A stretch of 64,000 nt of DNA from assembly GCF_013408245.1 (NCBI RefSeq), contig NZ_JACBYS010000002.1:924938-988937 (forward strand), read 5' to 3'. This document shows, piece by piece, positions 1 through 11,821 of this stretch. Every line of letters begins with the position of its first letter. The first letter of the stretch is position 1. A program made the translations under genes and the position numbers. Under the pieces are notes generated by a model. The model was not told the DNA's origin and searched no databases. It saw nothing but the letters and a program-made list of their open reading frames with translations. The stretch is from Duganella sp. 1224 (GTDB lineage: Bacteria > Pseudomonadota > Gammaproteobacteria > Burkholderiales > Burkholderiaceae_D).

Positions 1-100
1 CTTGCGTGTAGACCCCGATGCCATCCATGCGGCCGCCGGTCAGCGCCGGCTCGATGGTGGTGGCGGACAGGCCGACGCGCAGGGAGGCGGCACCTGTCAT
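1..100 (-). CDS. Glycosyltransferase, N-terminal fragment
   Basis: Only the first 33 codons are inside the window; the gene continues leftwards past base 1. The start codon overlaps the stop of the rmd-like gene by the ATGA arrangement, so the two are probably translationally coupled. The visible part contains an SATTIEPALTGG stretch followed by DGIGVYTQ, which resembles the N-terminal Rossmann entry of GT4-type glycosyltransferases. The context of GDP-rhamnose synthesis genes supports a sugar transferase role in polysaccharide assembly. The enzyme class is an inference from very little sequence. Confidence 0.5.
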   Translation of the reverse strand, partial: MTGAASLRVGLSATTIEPALTGGRMDGIGVYTQ

Positions 101-1008
101 GCGGAATACATCCAGCGCAGCGTGTCGGCCAGCGGCACAATGTCCAGCGGGCCGGCCACCGACTGCAGGCGGCGGTTGTCGCCGACCAGGCGCACCACTT
201 CGTTGGCGCGCACGAAGGCCGGGTTGACATGCACATTAATCTTGTAGCCGGCGATGTCGGCCATCATGTCCAGCGCCTCGCCCAGCGAATAGCCGTGACC
301 GGAGCAGATGTTGAAGGTGTGGCCGATCGCCACGCCGGCCGGCGCGGCCAGCAGCTTGCGGTAACTGGCGGCGACCATGCGCACGTCGGAGAAATCACGC
401 CACACGTGCAGGTTGCCCAGTTCAATGTCGGCCGCCTTGCGGCGGAAGTGCGCGACGATTTTCGGCAGCAGGAAGTTCTCGTGCTGGCCCACGCCGGTGT
501 AGTTGAAGGGACGTACGACGATCAGCGGCAGCTTGTCCTGCCACAGGCGCGCCATGTACTCCATCGACAGCTTGCTGACGGCGTAGTCGTTGGCTGGCGC
601 CGCCGGCACGTCTTCGTGAATCACGCCGACGTCGGTATTGCCGTAGATATTGGCGCTGGAGGCCAACAGCACGGCCGACGGTTGGTGCTCCGCGCCAGCC
701 AGCGCTTCCAGCAGATTGCGGGTGCCGACCACGTTGACGCGGTAGACCTGATCAACGTCGCCATGGGCCACAAAGGCGATGGCGGCCAGGTGCGCCACCA
801 CATCTGGCCGCACCTGCGCCACCACTTCGGCCAGGCCGGCCCGGTCCAGCAGATCGACGGCGAACTCGCCCTCGCCGGCCGCGTGGCCGGGGGTGATGGT
901 GCCGAAGACCTGGTAGCCGGCGGCGCGCAACTCCTGCGCGACGTAGCGGCCGGTGAAGCCGGACAAACCGGTGATCAGGGCGCGTTTGCCCTCGCCTTCA
1001 GCCGCCAT
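97..1008 (-). CDS. rmd: GDP-6-deoxy-D-mannose reductase (NAD-dependent epimerase/dehydratase family)
   Basis: This 303-residue extended short-chain dehydrogenase begins with the nucleotide-binding motif GLSGFTG and carries the catalytic YAVSK (YxxxK) motif. It would reduce GDP-4-keto-6-deoxy-D-mannose, the Gmd product, to GDP-D-rhamnose in the cytoplasm. The start at 1008 was chosen because AAGGAG lies six bases upstream; an upstream in-frame start would run deep into gmd. It sits directly downstream of gmd with a 14-base gap. GDP-fucose synthase (Fcl) is the main alternative, but the GLSGFTGRYV opening looks more like Rmd. Confidence 0.8.
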   Translation of the reverse strand: MAAEGEGKRALITGLSGFTGRYVAQELRAAGYQVFGTITPGHAAGEGEFAVDLLDRAGLAEVVAQVRPDVVAHLAAIAFVAHGDVDQVYRVNVVGTRNLLEALAGAEHQPSAVLLASSANIYGNTDVGVIHEDVPAAPANDYAVSKLSMEYMARLWQDKLPLIVVRPFNYTGVGQHENFLLPKIVAHFRRKAADIELGNLHVWRDFSDVRMVAASYRKLLAAPAGVAIGHTFNICSGHGYSLGEALDMMADIAGYKINVHVNPAFVRANEVVRLVGDNRRLQSVAGPLDIVPLADTLRWMYSA

Positions 1009-1022
1009 GGGTACTCCTTGAA

Positions 1023-2159
<1,137 letters not shown>

Positions 2160-2189
2160 TCACTTACATCTTGTTACAGGAGAAATAAA

Positions 2190-2259
2190 AACCGGGGTCA
2201 GTGCCGACATTCGGACATTTCTCATGGAAAATGTCCGAATGTCGGCACTGACCCCGGTT
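2190..2259. repeat. 31-bp perfect inverted repeat, probable maeB terminator
   Basis: Bases 2190-2220 and 2229-2259 are exact reverse complements around an 8-base loop. The arm starts AACCGGGGTCAGTGCCGACA and continues with an ATTCGGACATTT segment. On the minus strand, reading out of maeB, the hairpin is followed directly by TTTTATTT, so it has the form of a Rho-independent terminator for maeB. A stem this long and perfect is much more than termination needs and suggests a mobile or REP-type repeat. The GGGGTCAG word is shared with the family A repeats of this window. Confidence 0.8.
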
Positions 2260-2269
2260 GGGGGTGGGG

Positions 2270-4588
<2,319 letters not shown>

Positions 4589-4908
4589 GCTGTACTGCCT
4601 TCCTATTTTTGCGATCGAAGGCCTGTGATTTTAGCAGAGCGGTTCTGGCGCAGAACTAGGTATTTTCACCAACAGCAATAAACGTTATCAGCATTTTTTA
4701 TGAGGCAAGACGGGCGTTAGCCGAATTTTTGCGCCGGTTGCGACGCAATAGCCGCAACATCATCAATTTTCCGCCCTCATTACGTTTGACTATCACATGA
4801 CGAAATATGATTGAAATTATCAATATTTCACCATGCGAAGCGGCGCGCTGCGCAAGCGGCGGCGTTTCGGCTAAGCTGATACCGTCAACCGTTCATCAGG
4901 AGAATTCC
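4589..4908. other. 320-base intergenic region, divergent promoters expected
   Basis: This gap separates the leftward maeB from a rightward small gene, so it should carry both promoters. It is A+T-richer than its surroundings. A dyad TGAAAT-N7-ATTTCA is visible near 4811-4829. No RNA gene, riboswitch or unambiguous -35/-10 pair could be assigned. An in-frame upstream start at 4807 for the next gene was rejected because it lacks a ribosome binding site and the extra residues look non-coding. Confidence 0.4.
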
Positions 4909-5310
4909 ATGTCCGCCTTGATTGTGTCCAAACGTCTTCCCGAACCGGCCGGCGCCTCGCCGCAGGGCGCCGCCTGGCAACAATTGCTGCGCTGGCAGGC
5001 GAGCGGCCAGCCGCTGGCCTTCGTCTACACCCGCTCCCAGGGCGGCCTGATCCACACCGGCCAGGGCAAGCTTGACCAGTTGACGCTGGACGCCGCCACC
5101 ATCGAAGCCGGCGCCAGCCGGCTGTACATCGTGCTGGCCGGCGCCTCCTACGAGGCCGGGCCGCAGCTGTTCTTCACCCCCAACCTGCTGAGCCGTTTCC
5201 ACGTCAACGGCGTGGCGGTGCGGCTGGCCAACCATGACTGGCTGTTCCTGTCGGACGAGTCGCTGCCGGCGATCGGCATGCAGGACCTCATCAAGCGGCT
5301 GCAAGCGTAG
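4909..5310 (+). CDS. Conserved hypothetical protein, 133 residues
   Basis: The start at 4909 follows a CAGGAGAATTCC ribosome binding site. The soluble protein has no signal peptide or membrane segment. It is rich in hydrophobic beta-prone stretches (LAFVYTRSQGGLIHTGQGKL, RLYIVLAGASYEAGPQLFF), suggesting a small mixed alpha/beta or beta-barrel fold. It ends 17 bases before thiL and is probably cotranscribed with it. I do not recognise the family and assign no function. Confidence 0.7.
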   Translation: MSALIVSKRLPEPAGASPQGAAWQQLLRWQASGQPLAFVYTRSQGGLIHTGQGKLDQLTLDAATIEAGASRLYIVLAGASYEAGPQLFFTPNLLSRFHVNGVAVRLANHDWLFLSDESLPAIGMQDLIKRLQA

Positions 5311-5327
5311 CGGGTACAATGCCGCCC

Positions 5328-6308
5328 ATGCTCTCCGAATTCGATCTCATCAAGGAATACTTCCAGCGTCCCCAGCATGCCGTCCCGCCCCAGGTGGCGC
5401 TGGGCATCGGCGACGATTGCGCGCTGATCGCGCCCACGCCCGGCCTGCAGACCGCCATCTCGTCCGACATGCTGGTCGAGGGCCGCCACTTCTTCGCCGG
5501 CGAGGACCCGCTGCGGCTGGGCCACAAGGCGCTGGCGGTCAACCTGTCCGACCTGGCGGCGATGGGCGCGCGCCCGCTCGGCTTCACGCTGGCGCTGGCG
5601 CTGCCGGCCGCCGACCGCGGCTGGCTGGCCGGCTTTGCGCAAGGGCTGTTCGCGCTGGCCGACGCCTTCAACATCGCGCTGATCGGCGGCGACACCACCA
5701 AGGGTCCGCTCACCATCTGCATCACCGTGTTCGGCGAGCTGGCGCCGGGCCAGGCGCTGCGCCGCGGCGCCGCCCGCCCGGGCGACGACATCTGGATTTC
5801 CGGCACGCTGGGCGACGCCCGCCTGGCGCTGGCCGGTTACCGGCTGGAACTGGCGCAGCCGCTGGACGCCGACAGCCAGCGCGCCGCCGCCGTGCGCATG
5901 CACACGCCGGTGCCGCGCGTGGAACTGGGCATGCAGCTGGCCGCGCAGGGCGTGGCCCATGCGGCCATCGACATCTCCGACGGCCTCGTCGGCGACCTCG
6001 GCCACATCCTGGCGCGCTCCGGCGTGGGCGCCACGCTGGACGTCGACGCGCTGCCGGCCGGCGACATCCTGGCCACGCAGCCGGCCGCGCTGCGCCGTGC
6101 CTACAGCGCCGCCGGCGGCGACGATTACGAACTGTGCTTCACCGCCCCGGTGGCGTCGCGCGAGGCCATCCTGGCCATCGCCGCCAGCGTGGCCACGCCG
6201 GTCACGCGGGTCGGCCGCATCGAGGCCCAGCCCGGCCTGCGGCTGGTGGACGCCGCCGGCGCGCCGCTGGATTTGCAGCTCGGCGGCTTCGATCACTTCA
6301 CTTCCTGA
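5328..6308 (+). CDS. thiL: Thiamine-monophosphate kinase
   Basis: ThiL phosphorylates thiamine monophosphate to the coenzyme thiamine diphosphate using ATP and magnesium. The 326-residue protein shows the family landmarks in order: LSEFDLIKEYF at the N-terminus, GIGDD (26-30), SSDMLVEGRHF, VNLSDLAAMG, IGGDTTKG, DISDGL and GGDDYEL. The start at 5328 is preferred over 5319 because family members begin just before the SEFDLI motif. Its 3' end overlaps the converging regulator gene by 16 bases. In many proteobacteria pgpA and a cinA/pncC gene follow thiL; here pncC lies beyond the regulator and pgpA is not seen. Confidence 0.94.
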   Translation: MLSEFDLIKEYFQRPQHAVPPQVALGIGDDCALIAPTPGLQTAISSDMLVEGRHFFAGEDPLRLGHKALAVNLSDLAAMGARPLGFTLALALPAADRGWLAGFAQGLFALADAFNIALIGGDTTKGPLTICITVFGELAPGQALRRGAARPGDDIWISGTLGDARLALAGYRLELAQPLDADSQRAAAVRMHTPVPRVELGMQLAAQGVAHAAIDISDGLVGDLGHILARSGVGATLDVDALPAGDILATQPAALRRAYSAAGGDDYELCFTAPVASREAILAIAASVATPVTRVGRIEAQPGLRLVDAAGAPLDLQLGGFDHFTS

Positions 6309-8908
6309 AGCGTCGGCAAGGCCGTCACGTCCTCGCCGGGCTGGCCGGCCAGCTTGCCGCTGCCGTGCATCAGCCAGTAGTGGTGGAAGGCCAGGCGGAT
6401 GTTGTCGCGCAGCTGGGTGTCATCCCACGGCTTGGTGTAGAAGCGGTAGACGGCGCCGCGGTTGATGGCGTCCAGCACCGCCTCCAGCCCGGTGTAGCCG
6501 GACAGGATGATGCGTATCGTCTCCGGATACATCTCCTTGACCTGGCCGAGGAACTCGGTGCCGCTCATGGCCGGCATGCGCTGGTCGCAGACGATGACCT
6601 GCACCGCGTGCAGCGCCAGCAGCTCGAACGCCTCGGTCGGCGAGGCCGCCGTCAGGATCTGGTAGCCGTCGCGGCGGAACAGCCGGTGCAGCGCCGCCAG
6701 CACGTTGACGTCGTCGTCGACGATCAGCAGCGTCTGCGCCGGCGGGCTGGCCTCGCCCGGCGCCGGCGGCAGCGGCTGCGCCGCGCGCACCAGCTGGCTC
6801 AGCGCCTCCGGCGCCAGCGGCCGGCTGTAGAAATACCCCTGCACCTCGTCGCAGCGGCTGCGCCGCAGGTATTCCAGCTGGGCGCGCGTTTCCACCCCCT
6901 CCGCCACCACCTGCAGCTTGAGGCTGTGCGCCATGCTGATGATGGCCAGCGCGATGGCGGCATCGTTGGGGTTGATGGTGATGTCGCGCACGAAGGCGAT
7001 GTCGATCTTCAGCTTGTCGATCGGGAAGCGCTGCAGGTAGGCCAGCGACGAATAGCCGGTGCCGAAGTCGTCGATGGCGACCTTGATGCCCAGCGCCTTC
7101 AGGCTTTTCAGCACGGTGATGGTGCGCTCGGCGTTGGACATCAGCGAGGTTTCGGTCAGCTCCAGCTCCAGCAGCTCGGGCGGCGTGTGGTGGCGCGCCA
7201 GCGCGTCGCGCACCAGCGCCTCCAGGTCGCCCTCGACAAACTGGCGGCTGGCGACGTTGACCGCCACCCGCACCGGCCCGGTGCCGTCGCCCAGCCAGGT
7301 GCTGATCTGGCGGCAGGCGGCGTCGATGATCCAGGCGCCGACGCGCACCACCAGCCCGGTGTCCTCCAGCACCGGCACGAACTCGGCCGGGTAGACCAGG
7401 CCGAAGCCGGGCCGCTCCCAGCGCAGCAGCGCCTCGGCGCCGGCGAAGCCGCCGGTGTGCAGGTTGACCTTGGGCTGGAAGTGCAGGCGCAACTCGTCGT
7501 TGTCGAAGGCGCGGCGCAGCGCCAGTTCCATGTCCAGCCGCGCCAGCACCTGCACGTTCATGCCAGCGGTGAAGAACCGGTAGCCGTCGCGTCCGGCCTG
7601 CTTGGCGCGTTCCATCGCCGTGTCGGCGTACTTGACCAGCGATTGCGGGTCGGTGGCGTCGTCCGGGTACATCGAGATGCCGATGCTGGCGCTGAGGATG
7701 GCCTGGTGGCCGTCCAGCTCGAACGGCTGGCGCAGCGCCTCGCGCACCTCGTTGGCGGCGTTGACGGCGTCCTGCTGGTCGCGGCTCATGGTCAGGATCA
7801 GCGCGAACTCGTCGCCGCCGACGCGGCCGACGGTGTCGCGGATGCGCGCGGTCTGCACCAGCCGGTTGCTGAACTGGCGCAGCAGGTCGTCGCCCAGCAC
7901 GGTGCCCAGCGAGTCGTTGATGTTCTTGAAGCGGTCCAGCCCGATCATCAGCACGGCGATGCGGCGCGACTTGTCCTGCGCCACGCTGATGGCGTCGGCC
8001 ACGATCTTGAAGAACAGCGTGCGGTTCGGCAGGCCGGTCAGGCTGTCGTAGTGGGCCATGTGCTGCAGCAGTTCCTCGGCCTGGCGCCGCTCGCTGATGT
8101 CGCGCGCCACGCCCAGCATCACGGCCGGCTGGCCGGGGCGCTGCAGCAGTTGCCAGTACAACTCGACCGGCACGGCGATCAGGTCGCGCCGCATCAGCTC
8201 CAGCTCGTGCAGCTCCGGCGACCGGGCCGGGCCGATGGCGGCCGCGTAGTCAGCCAGCCGCTCGGCCTGGGCGCGCAGCGCGCCCGGCTCGCCCAGGCCG
8301 AGGCGGCTGGCACTTTCACCCAGCAGCTCGCCGCGCGGGTAGCCCAGCATGCGGCAGGCGCCGTCGTTGACATCGACCAGTTCGGCGTTGGCGGCGTCCA
8401 GCAGGAAGATGGCGTCGGCGGTGGCGTCCATGGCGCTGCGGAAGCGCTGCAGCTCGGCGGTGCGCTCGCGCACGGTCTGCTCCAGGCGGGCGGCATAGTT
8501 GCGCTCGCGGTTGTGCAGCAGGCGCATCTCCAGCATGTTGCGGATGCGGGTCAGCGTCTCTATCGGATCGAAAGGCTTGCTGATGAAGTCGCGCGCGCCG
8601 GTTTCGAAGGCGCGCAGCTTGTGGTCCGGCTGGGCGGTGACCACCAGCACCGGCAGCCAGCCGTCCGGCTCCAGCGGCTTGAGCGCGTCCATCACCTCGA
8701 AGCCGCTCATGCCGGGCATTTGCAGGTCGAGGATGATCAGGTCAAACCGGTGTTCCTGGTGCCAGCCGGCCACCACGCGCGGGTCGGTGGTCGAGCGCAC
8801 GTCCTTGTAGCCCGTCGAGGTCAGCAGGTATTCCAGCAGTTCGACATTGACCGGCTGGTCGTCGACAATCAGGATGCGGGCGTGTTGGATGTCGGTCTGG
8901 CTGATCAT
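6293..8908 (-). CDS. Response regulator with REC-PAS-GGDEF-EAL-REC architecture
   Basis: This 871-residue cytoplasmic protein has an N-terminal receiver (about 10-125, phospho-acceptor Asp61 in DLIILDLQMPG), a short coiled coil, and a PAS domain (about 165-275). A GGDEF domain with intact GGDEF and an upstream RxxD inhibitory site (RIRD) follows. The EAL domain keeps its catalytic set: EALLRW, VNVASRQF, ELTET, DDFGTGYSS, KID and AEGVE. A second receiver near the C-terminus has VIVCDQRMPAMSG and a C-terminal KPW motif like RpfG-type receivers. It can potentially both make and break cyclic di-GMP. The start at 8908 has an AGCGGAGG ribosome binding site. Receivers at both ends suggest two phosphorylation inputs. 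Confidence 0.92.
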   Translation of the reverse strand: MISQTDIQHARILIVDDQPVNVELLEYLLTSTGYKDVRSTTDPRVVAGWHQEHRFDLIILDLQMPGMSGFEVMDALKPLEPDGWLPVLVVTAQPDHKLRAFETGARDFISKPFDPIETLTRIRNMLEMRLLHNRERNYAARLEQTVRERTAELQRFRSAMDATADAIFLLDAANAELVDVNDGACRMLGYPRGELLGESASRLGLGEPGALRAQAERLADYAAAIGPARSPELHELELMRRDLIAVPVELYWQLLQRPGQPAVMLGVARDISERRQAEELLQHMAHYDSLTGLPNRTLFFKIVADAISVAQDKSRRIAVLMIGLDRFKNINDSLGTVLGDDLLRQFSNRLVQTARIRDTVGRVGGDEFALILTMSRDQQDAVNAANEVREALRQPFELDGHQAILSASIGISMYPDDATDPQSLVKYADTAMERAKQAGRDGYRFFTAGMNVQVLARLDMELALRRAFDNDELRLHFQPKVNLHTGGFAGAEALLRWERPGFGLVYPAEFVPVLEDTGLVVRVGAWIIDAACRQISTWLGDGTGPVRVAVNVASRQFVEGDLEALVRDALARHHTPPELLELELTETSLMSNAERTITVLKSLKALGIKVAIDDFGTGYSSLAYLQRFPIDKLKIDIAFVRDITINPNDAAIALAIISMAHSLKLQVVAEGVETRAQLEYLRRSRCDEVQGYFYSRPLAPEALSQLVRAAQPLPPAPGEASPPAQTLLIVDDDVNVLAALHRLFRRDGYQILTAASPTEAFELLALHAVQVIVCDQRMPAMSGTEFLGQVKEMYPETIRIILSGYTGLEAVLDAINRGAVYRFYTKPWDDTQLRDNIRLAFHHYWLMHGSGKLAGQPGEDVTALPTLQEVK

Positions 8909-9061
8909 TGAGCCTCCGCTCGATACGTACTCTTCAATAAGCTTACCAGCCTGCGCAGAAAGTGGCGCACAACAGCGCGCATTTTTGCAGGATTGCGACG
9001 ATGGCAAGCTGCATGGTACAGTGGCAGCAAGCCACTCAGCACCATCCCGGAAGGAGCAGCC

Positions 9062-9550
9062 ATGAGCAACAGCGACACCATCCTCGACCTCGCCGCGCAA
9101 GTCGGCAAAGCGCTACACGACAAGGGGCTGATCCTGGCCACCGCCGAATCATGCACCGGCGGCGGCGTGGCCCAGGCCATCACCGAGATCGCCGGCTCCA
9201 CCGCCTGGTTCGACTGCGGCTTCGTCACCTACTCCAACGCCTCCAAGACCGAGATGCTGGACGTGTCGGCGGCGCTGATCGCGCAGATGGGCAGCGTCTC
9301 GGAGGAAGTGGCCGGCGCCATGGCCAGCGGCGCGCTGGGATCCAGCAACGCCCACATCGCCGTGTCCACCACCGGCATCGCCGGCCCCACCGGCGCGGTG
9401 CCGGGCAAGCCGGTCGGCACCGTCTGCTTCGGCTGGGCCAACGCCGACACCGTCCATACCGAACGGCTGGTGTTTGCCGGCGACCGCCGCGCGGTGCGCG
9501 AGCAAACCGTGATCCACGCGCTGCAGGGCCTGCTCCGCTTCATCAATTAA
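9062..9550 (+). CDS. pncC: Nicotinamide-nucleotide amidohydrolase (CinA C-terminal domain protein)
   Basis: The 162-residue protein matches the stand-alone CinA C-terminal domain: ATAESCTGGGVAQAITEIAG near the start, then STTGIAGPTGA and KPVGTVCFG. It deamidates NMN to nicotinic acid mononucleotide in pyridine-nucleotide recycling. The start is set by GGAAGGAG eight bases upstream of 9062. It diverges from the GGDEF/EAL regulator across about 150 bases that must contain both promoters. Confidence 0.92.
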   Translation: MSNSDTILDLAAQVGKALHDKGLILATAESCTGGGVAQAITEIAGSTAWFDCGFVTYSNASKTEMLDVSAALIAQMGSVSEEVAGAMASGALGSSNAHIAVSTTGIAGPTGAVPGKPVGTVCFGWANADTVHTERLVFAGDRRAVREQTVIHALQGLLRFIN

Positions 9551-9631
9551 GCTTTCGCTTCGTACCAGGTTGCCTTTAGACCACAAACCTATTACTCTCG
9601 CCCCATTGCACATTGCGTTTCGGGAGTGGTA

Positions 9632-10372
9632 ATGCAAAACACGGTACATTTTATTCTCCAGGGTAAAGGCGGCATCGGCAAGACGCTGGTGTCGACCATC
9701 CTTGCGCAGTGGATCGCCAGCAAGGACGTGGCCGAGGGCCAGCAGCCGCTGCGCTGCTACGACACCGACCAGGAGAATCCGACCTTCTCGCGCTACAAGG
9801 CGATGAACGTCAAGCATGTGCCGGTGATGACCGACAGCCGCACCATCGATCCCAAGCGCTTCGACGCGCTGATGATCGACCTGCTGGAGGAGGAAGGCAA
9901 CTGCGTCATCGACAACGGCGCCAACACCTTCTCGCCGCTGATGGGCTACCTGATCGAGAACGACTGCTTCGCGCTGCTGCAGGAGTCCGGCCGCAAGGTC
10001 TACATCCACACCATCGTCGGCGGCGGCGACACGCTGCATGACACCGCCACCGGCTTCGTCTCCACCGCCAAGGCCACCAACGTGCCGCTGGTGCTGTGGG
10101 AGAACGAGCACTTCGGCCTGCTGCAATCGGCGTCCGGCAAGCAGTTCATCGAATCGCAGACCTACGCCGACAACGCGGCCCGCGTGATCGGCCGCGTGGT
10201 GCTGACGGCGCGCAACGCCGATACCTTTGGCGCCGACCTGAAGAAGATGAACACGGCGCGCCTGACCGCCGCCGAGGTGCGCGAGAGCGACCGTTTCAAC
10301 GTCATGGAAAAGCAGCGCATCAAGGTGGTGTTCCGCGACCTGTTCGAGCAACTCGACCAAGTGCAGTGGTAA
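9632..10372 (+). CDS. TraL-like P-loop ATPase (ParA/MinD superfamily)
   Basis: This 246-residue cytoplasmic protein begins MQNTVHFILQGKGGIGKT, a deviant Walker A motif of ParA-type ATPases in the form typical of TraL of RP4-like conjugation systems. CYDTDQENPTFSRY and an aspartate-rich VIDNGANTF segment follow, as in that family. ATG 9632 was chosen over GTG 9626 because GGGAG at 9622-9626 is spaced correctly only for the ATG. Six bases downstream lies a TraM-like gene, so the TraL-TraM order is kept. No relaxase, coupling protein or mating-pair gene is visible nearby. Its role on the chromosome is unknown; a TraL-derived housekeeping function is a guess. Confidence 0.75.
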   Translation: MQNTVHFILQGKGGIGKTLVSTILAQWIASKDVAEGQQPLRCYDTDQENPTFSRYKAMNVKHVPVMTDSRTIDPKRFDALMIDLLEEEGNCVIDNGANTFSPLMGYLIENDCFALLQESGRKVYIHTIVGGGDTLHDTATGFVSTAKATNVPLVLWENEHFGLLQSASGKQFIESQTYADNAARVIGRVVLTARNADTFGADLKKMNTARLTAAEVRESDRFNVMEKQRIKVVFRDLFEQLDQVQW

Positions 10373-10378
10373 GCGGCC

Positions 10379-10951
10379 ATGGATCAGCACAAGCTGCGCA
10401 GCCTGGTATTTGACAAGACCGGCGTCCGCATCGACGTCGACGACCCGGTGTTCGCGCTGGTGGCGCTGAACGAGGCGGTGCTGGAGGAGGCGGTGGAGCG
10501 CCACGTCGCCCGCATCGACGCCGCCTCGCACGAGCTGGCCCGGCTGGCCGGCGCGGCGCCCGCCGCATCGCCCCCTGTCCACGGCGGCCACCGCGCACAC
10601 GACGCCGCCCATGACAGCCCGCGCGAACCGGCGGCCCACGGCCACGCGCCGCACGGCGCCGCCCACCCGCCCGGCTACGTGCCGACGCCGCCGGCCGGTG
10701 CGGTGCGGCCGATTTCCACCCAGTCGCCGCTGATCACGCCGCGCGAGCTGCGCCTGCTGGCGGCCGCCGCCGGCATCGCCATCCTCAGCGCGCTGATCGT
10801 GCTGGGCGGCCAGGCGCTGTTCCGCACACCAGCGCCAGCACTGAGCGCCGACCAGGCGCAAGCGCTGCAACGCGCCGAGCGGCTGGAACAGGCCCTGCAC
10901 AACCTCGACCCCAAGCTGCGCGCCCAGTTGCCGGCCGAACTGCAAAAATAA
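10379..10951 (+). CDS. TraM-like single-pass membrane protein
   Basis: The 190-residue protein has an N-terminal helical region with VRIDVDDPVFALVALNEAVL, which resembles the DDP-I-L-N motif of RP4-type TraM. A His/Pro/Ala-rich linker follows (about 61-118, several HG and AH pairs), then one transmembrane helix (about 125-148) and a short C-terminal coiled tail. It follows the TraL-like ATPase by six bases and is likely cotranscribed. Its stop codon abuts the stop of the converging LysR gene with no spacer. The TraM assignment rests on motif, topology and gene order, not on a search. Confidence 0.6.
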   Translation: MDQHKLRSLVFDKTGVRIDVDDPVFALVALNEAVLEEAVERHVARIDAASHELARLAGAAPAASPPVHGGHRAHDAAHDSPREPAAHGHAPHGAAHPPGYVPTPPAGAVRPISTQSPLITPRELRLLAAAAGIAILSALIVLGGQALFRTPAPALSADQAQALQRAERLEQALHNLDPKLRAQLPAELQK

Positions 10952-11821
10952 TCAGCGGAAGGTCGGCGCGACAATCTCCGCCAGGAAGGCGGACACCGCC
11001 CGCACCCGCGCCGACGCGCTCAGGTCGGCATGCGTCACCAGCCAGACGCCGTTGCTGAACACGCGCTCGGCCGGCACCACCCGCACCAGCTCCGGCGCGG
11101 TGGCCAGAAAGTCCGGCACGATGGCCAGCCCCACGCCGGCGCACACCGCCGCGATCTGCGTCGGCAGGCTGGAGGTGGCCAGCACCACCTGCTCCGGCGC
11201 CACGTTCTTCGCCCACCATTGCGCCGCCGGCAAATGGCCGCGCGCCTCGTCCCAGGTGATCACCGCCCGCCCCGCCAGCGGATCGCTGCCGGTCTGCGGA
11301 TAACGTTCCAGGTAATCGCGGCTGGCGTACACGCTGTAGCTCATGCTGCCCAGGCTGCGCATCTTGACGTTGCCGCTGTTCGGCCGGATCACGCGCAGCG
11401 CCAGGTCGGCCTCGCGCCGCCCCAGCTCCACCGTGCTGGTGGTGGTGACGATCTCCAGCCGCAGATTCGGATGGCGCCGCATGAAGGCCGGCAGCGCTGG
11501 AATCACCAGGTCGCAGGCCAGGTTTTCCGATGTTGCCAGCCGCACCGTGCCGCTGACGTTGGCGTCCAGCGCCGCGGCGCCGCGCTCCACCGCCAGCATG
11601 CCCTCCTCCACCGCCTCGGCGCGGCGCAGGATTTCCTCGCCCTCGTCGGTCAGCAGGTAGCCGCTCTGGTGCCGCTCGAACAGCCGCGCGCGCAGGCTGT
11701 CCTCCAGCTCCGCGATGCGCCGCGCCACCGTCGACTGGCTGGTGCGCAGGCTGGCCGAGGCACGCGTCAGGCTGCCGGTGCGGGCCACCGCGAGAAAGAA
11801 TTTGAGGTCGTTCCAGTCCAT
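10952..11821 (-). CDS. LysR-family transcriptional regulator
   Basis: The protein has 289 residues. Its N-terminal winged helix begins MDWNDLKFFLAVARTGSLTR and includes the recognition segment TSQSTVARRIAELEDSL; a periplasmic-binding-like effector domain follows from about residue 90. ATG 11821 was preferred over an upstream GTG at 11851 because LysR proteins normally begin at this motif. It diverges from an SDR/NTF2-like/aldo-keto reductase operon, the classical arrangement for a LysR protein controlling its neighbours. The inducer is not predictable from the sequence. Confidence 0.9.
   Translation of the reverse strand: MDWNDLKFFLAVARTGSLTRASASLRTSQSTVARRIAELEDSLRARLFERHQSGYLLTDEGEEILRRAEAVEEGMLAVERGAAALDANVSGTVRLATSENLACDLVIPALPAFMRRHPNLRLEIVTTTSTVELGRREADLALRVIRPNSGNVKMRSLGSMSYSVYASRDYLERYPQTGSDPLAGRAVITWDEARGHLPAAQWWAKNVAPEQVVLATSSLPTQIAAVCAGVGLAIVPDFLATAPELVRVVPAERVFSNGVWLVTHADLSASARVRAVSAFLAEIVAPTFR

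Noticed and set aside
5234..8911. Very long open frame on the + strand opposite the GGDEF/EAL gene
   Set aside because: Its translation is Arg/Gly/Ala/His-rich with no motif; it is a G+C-driven shadow of the real minus-strand gene.
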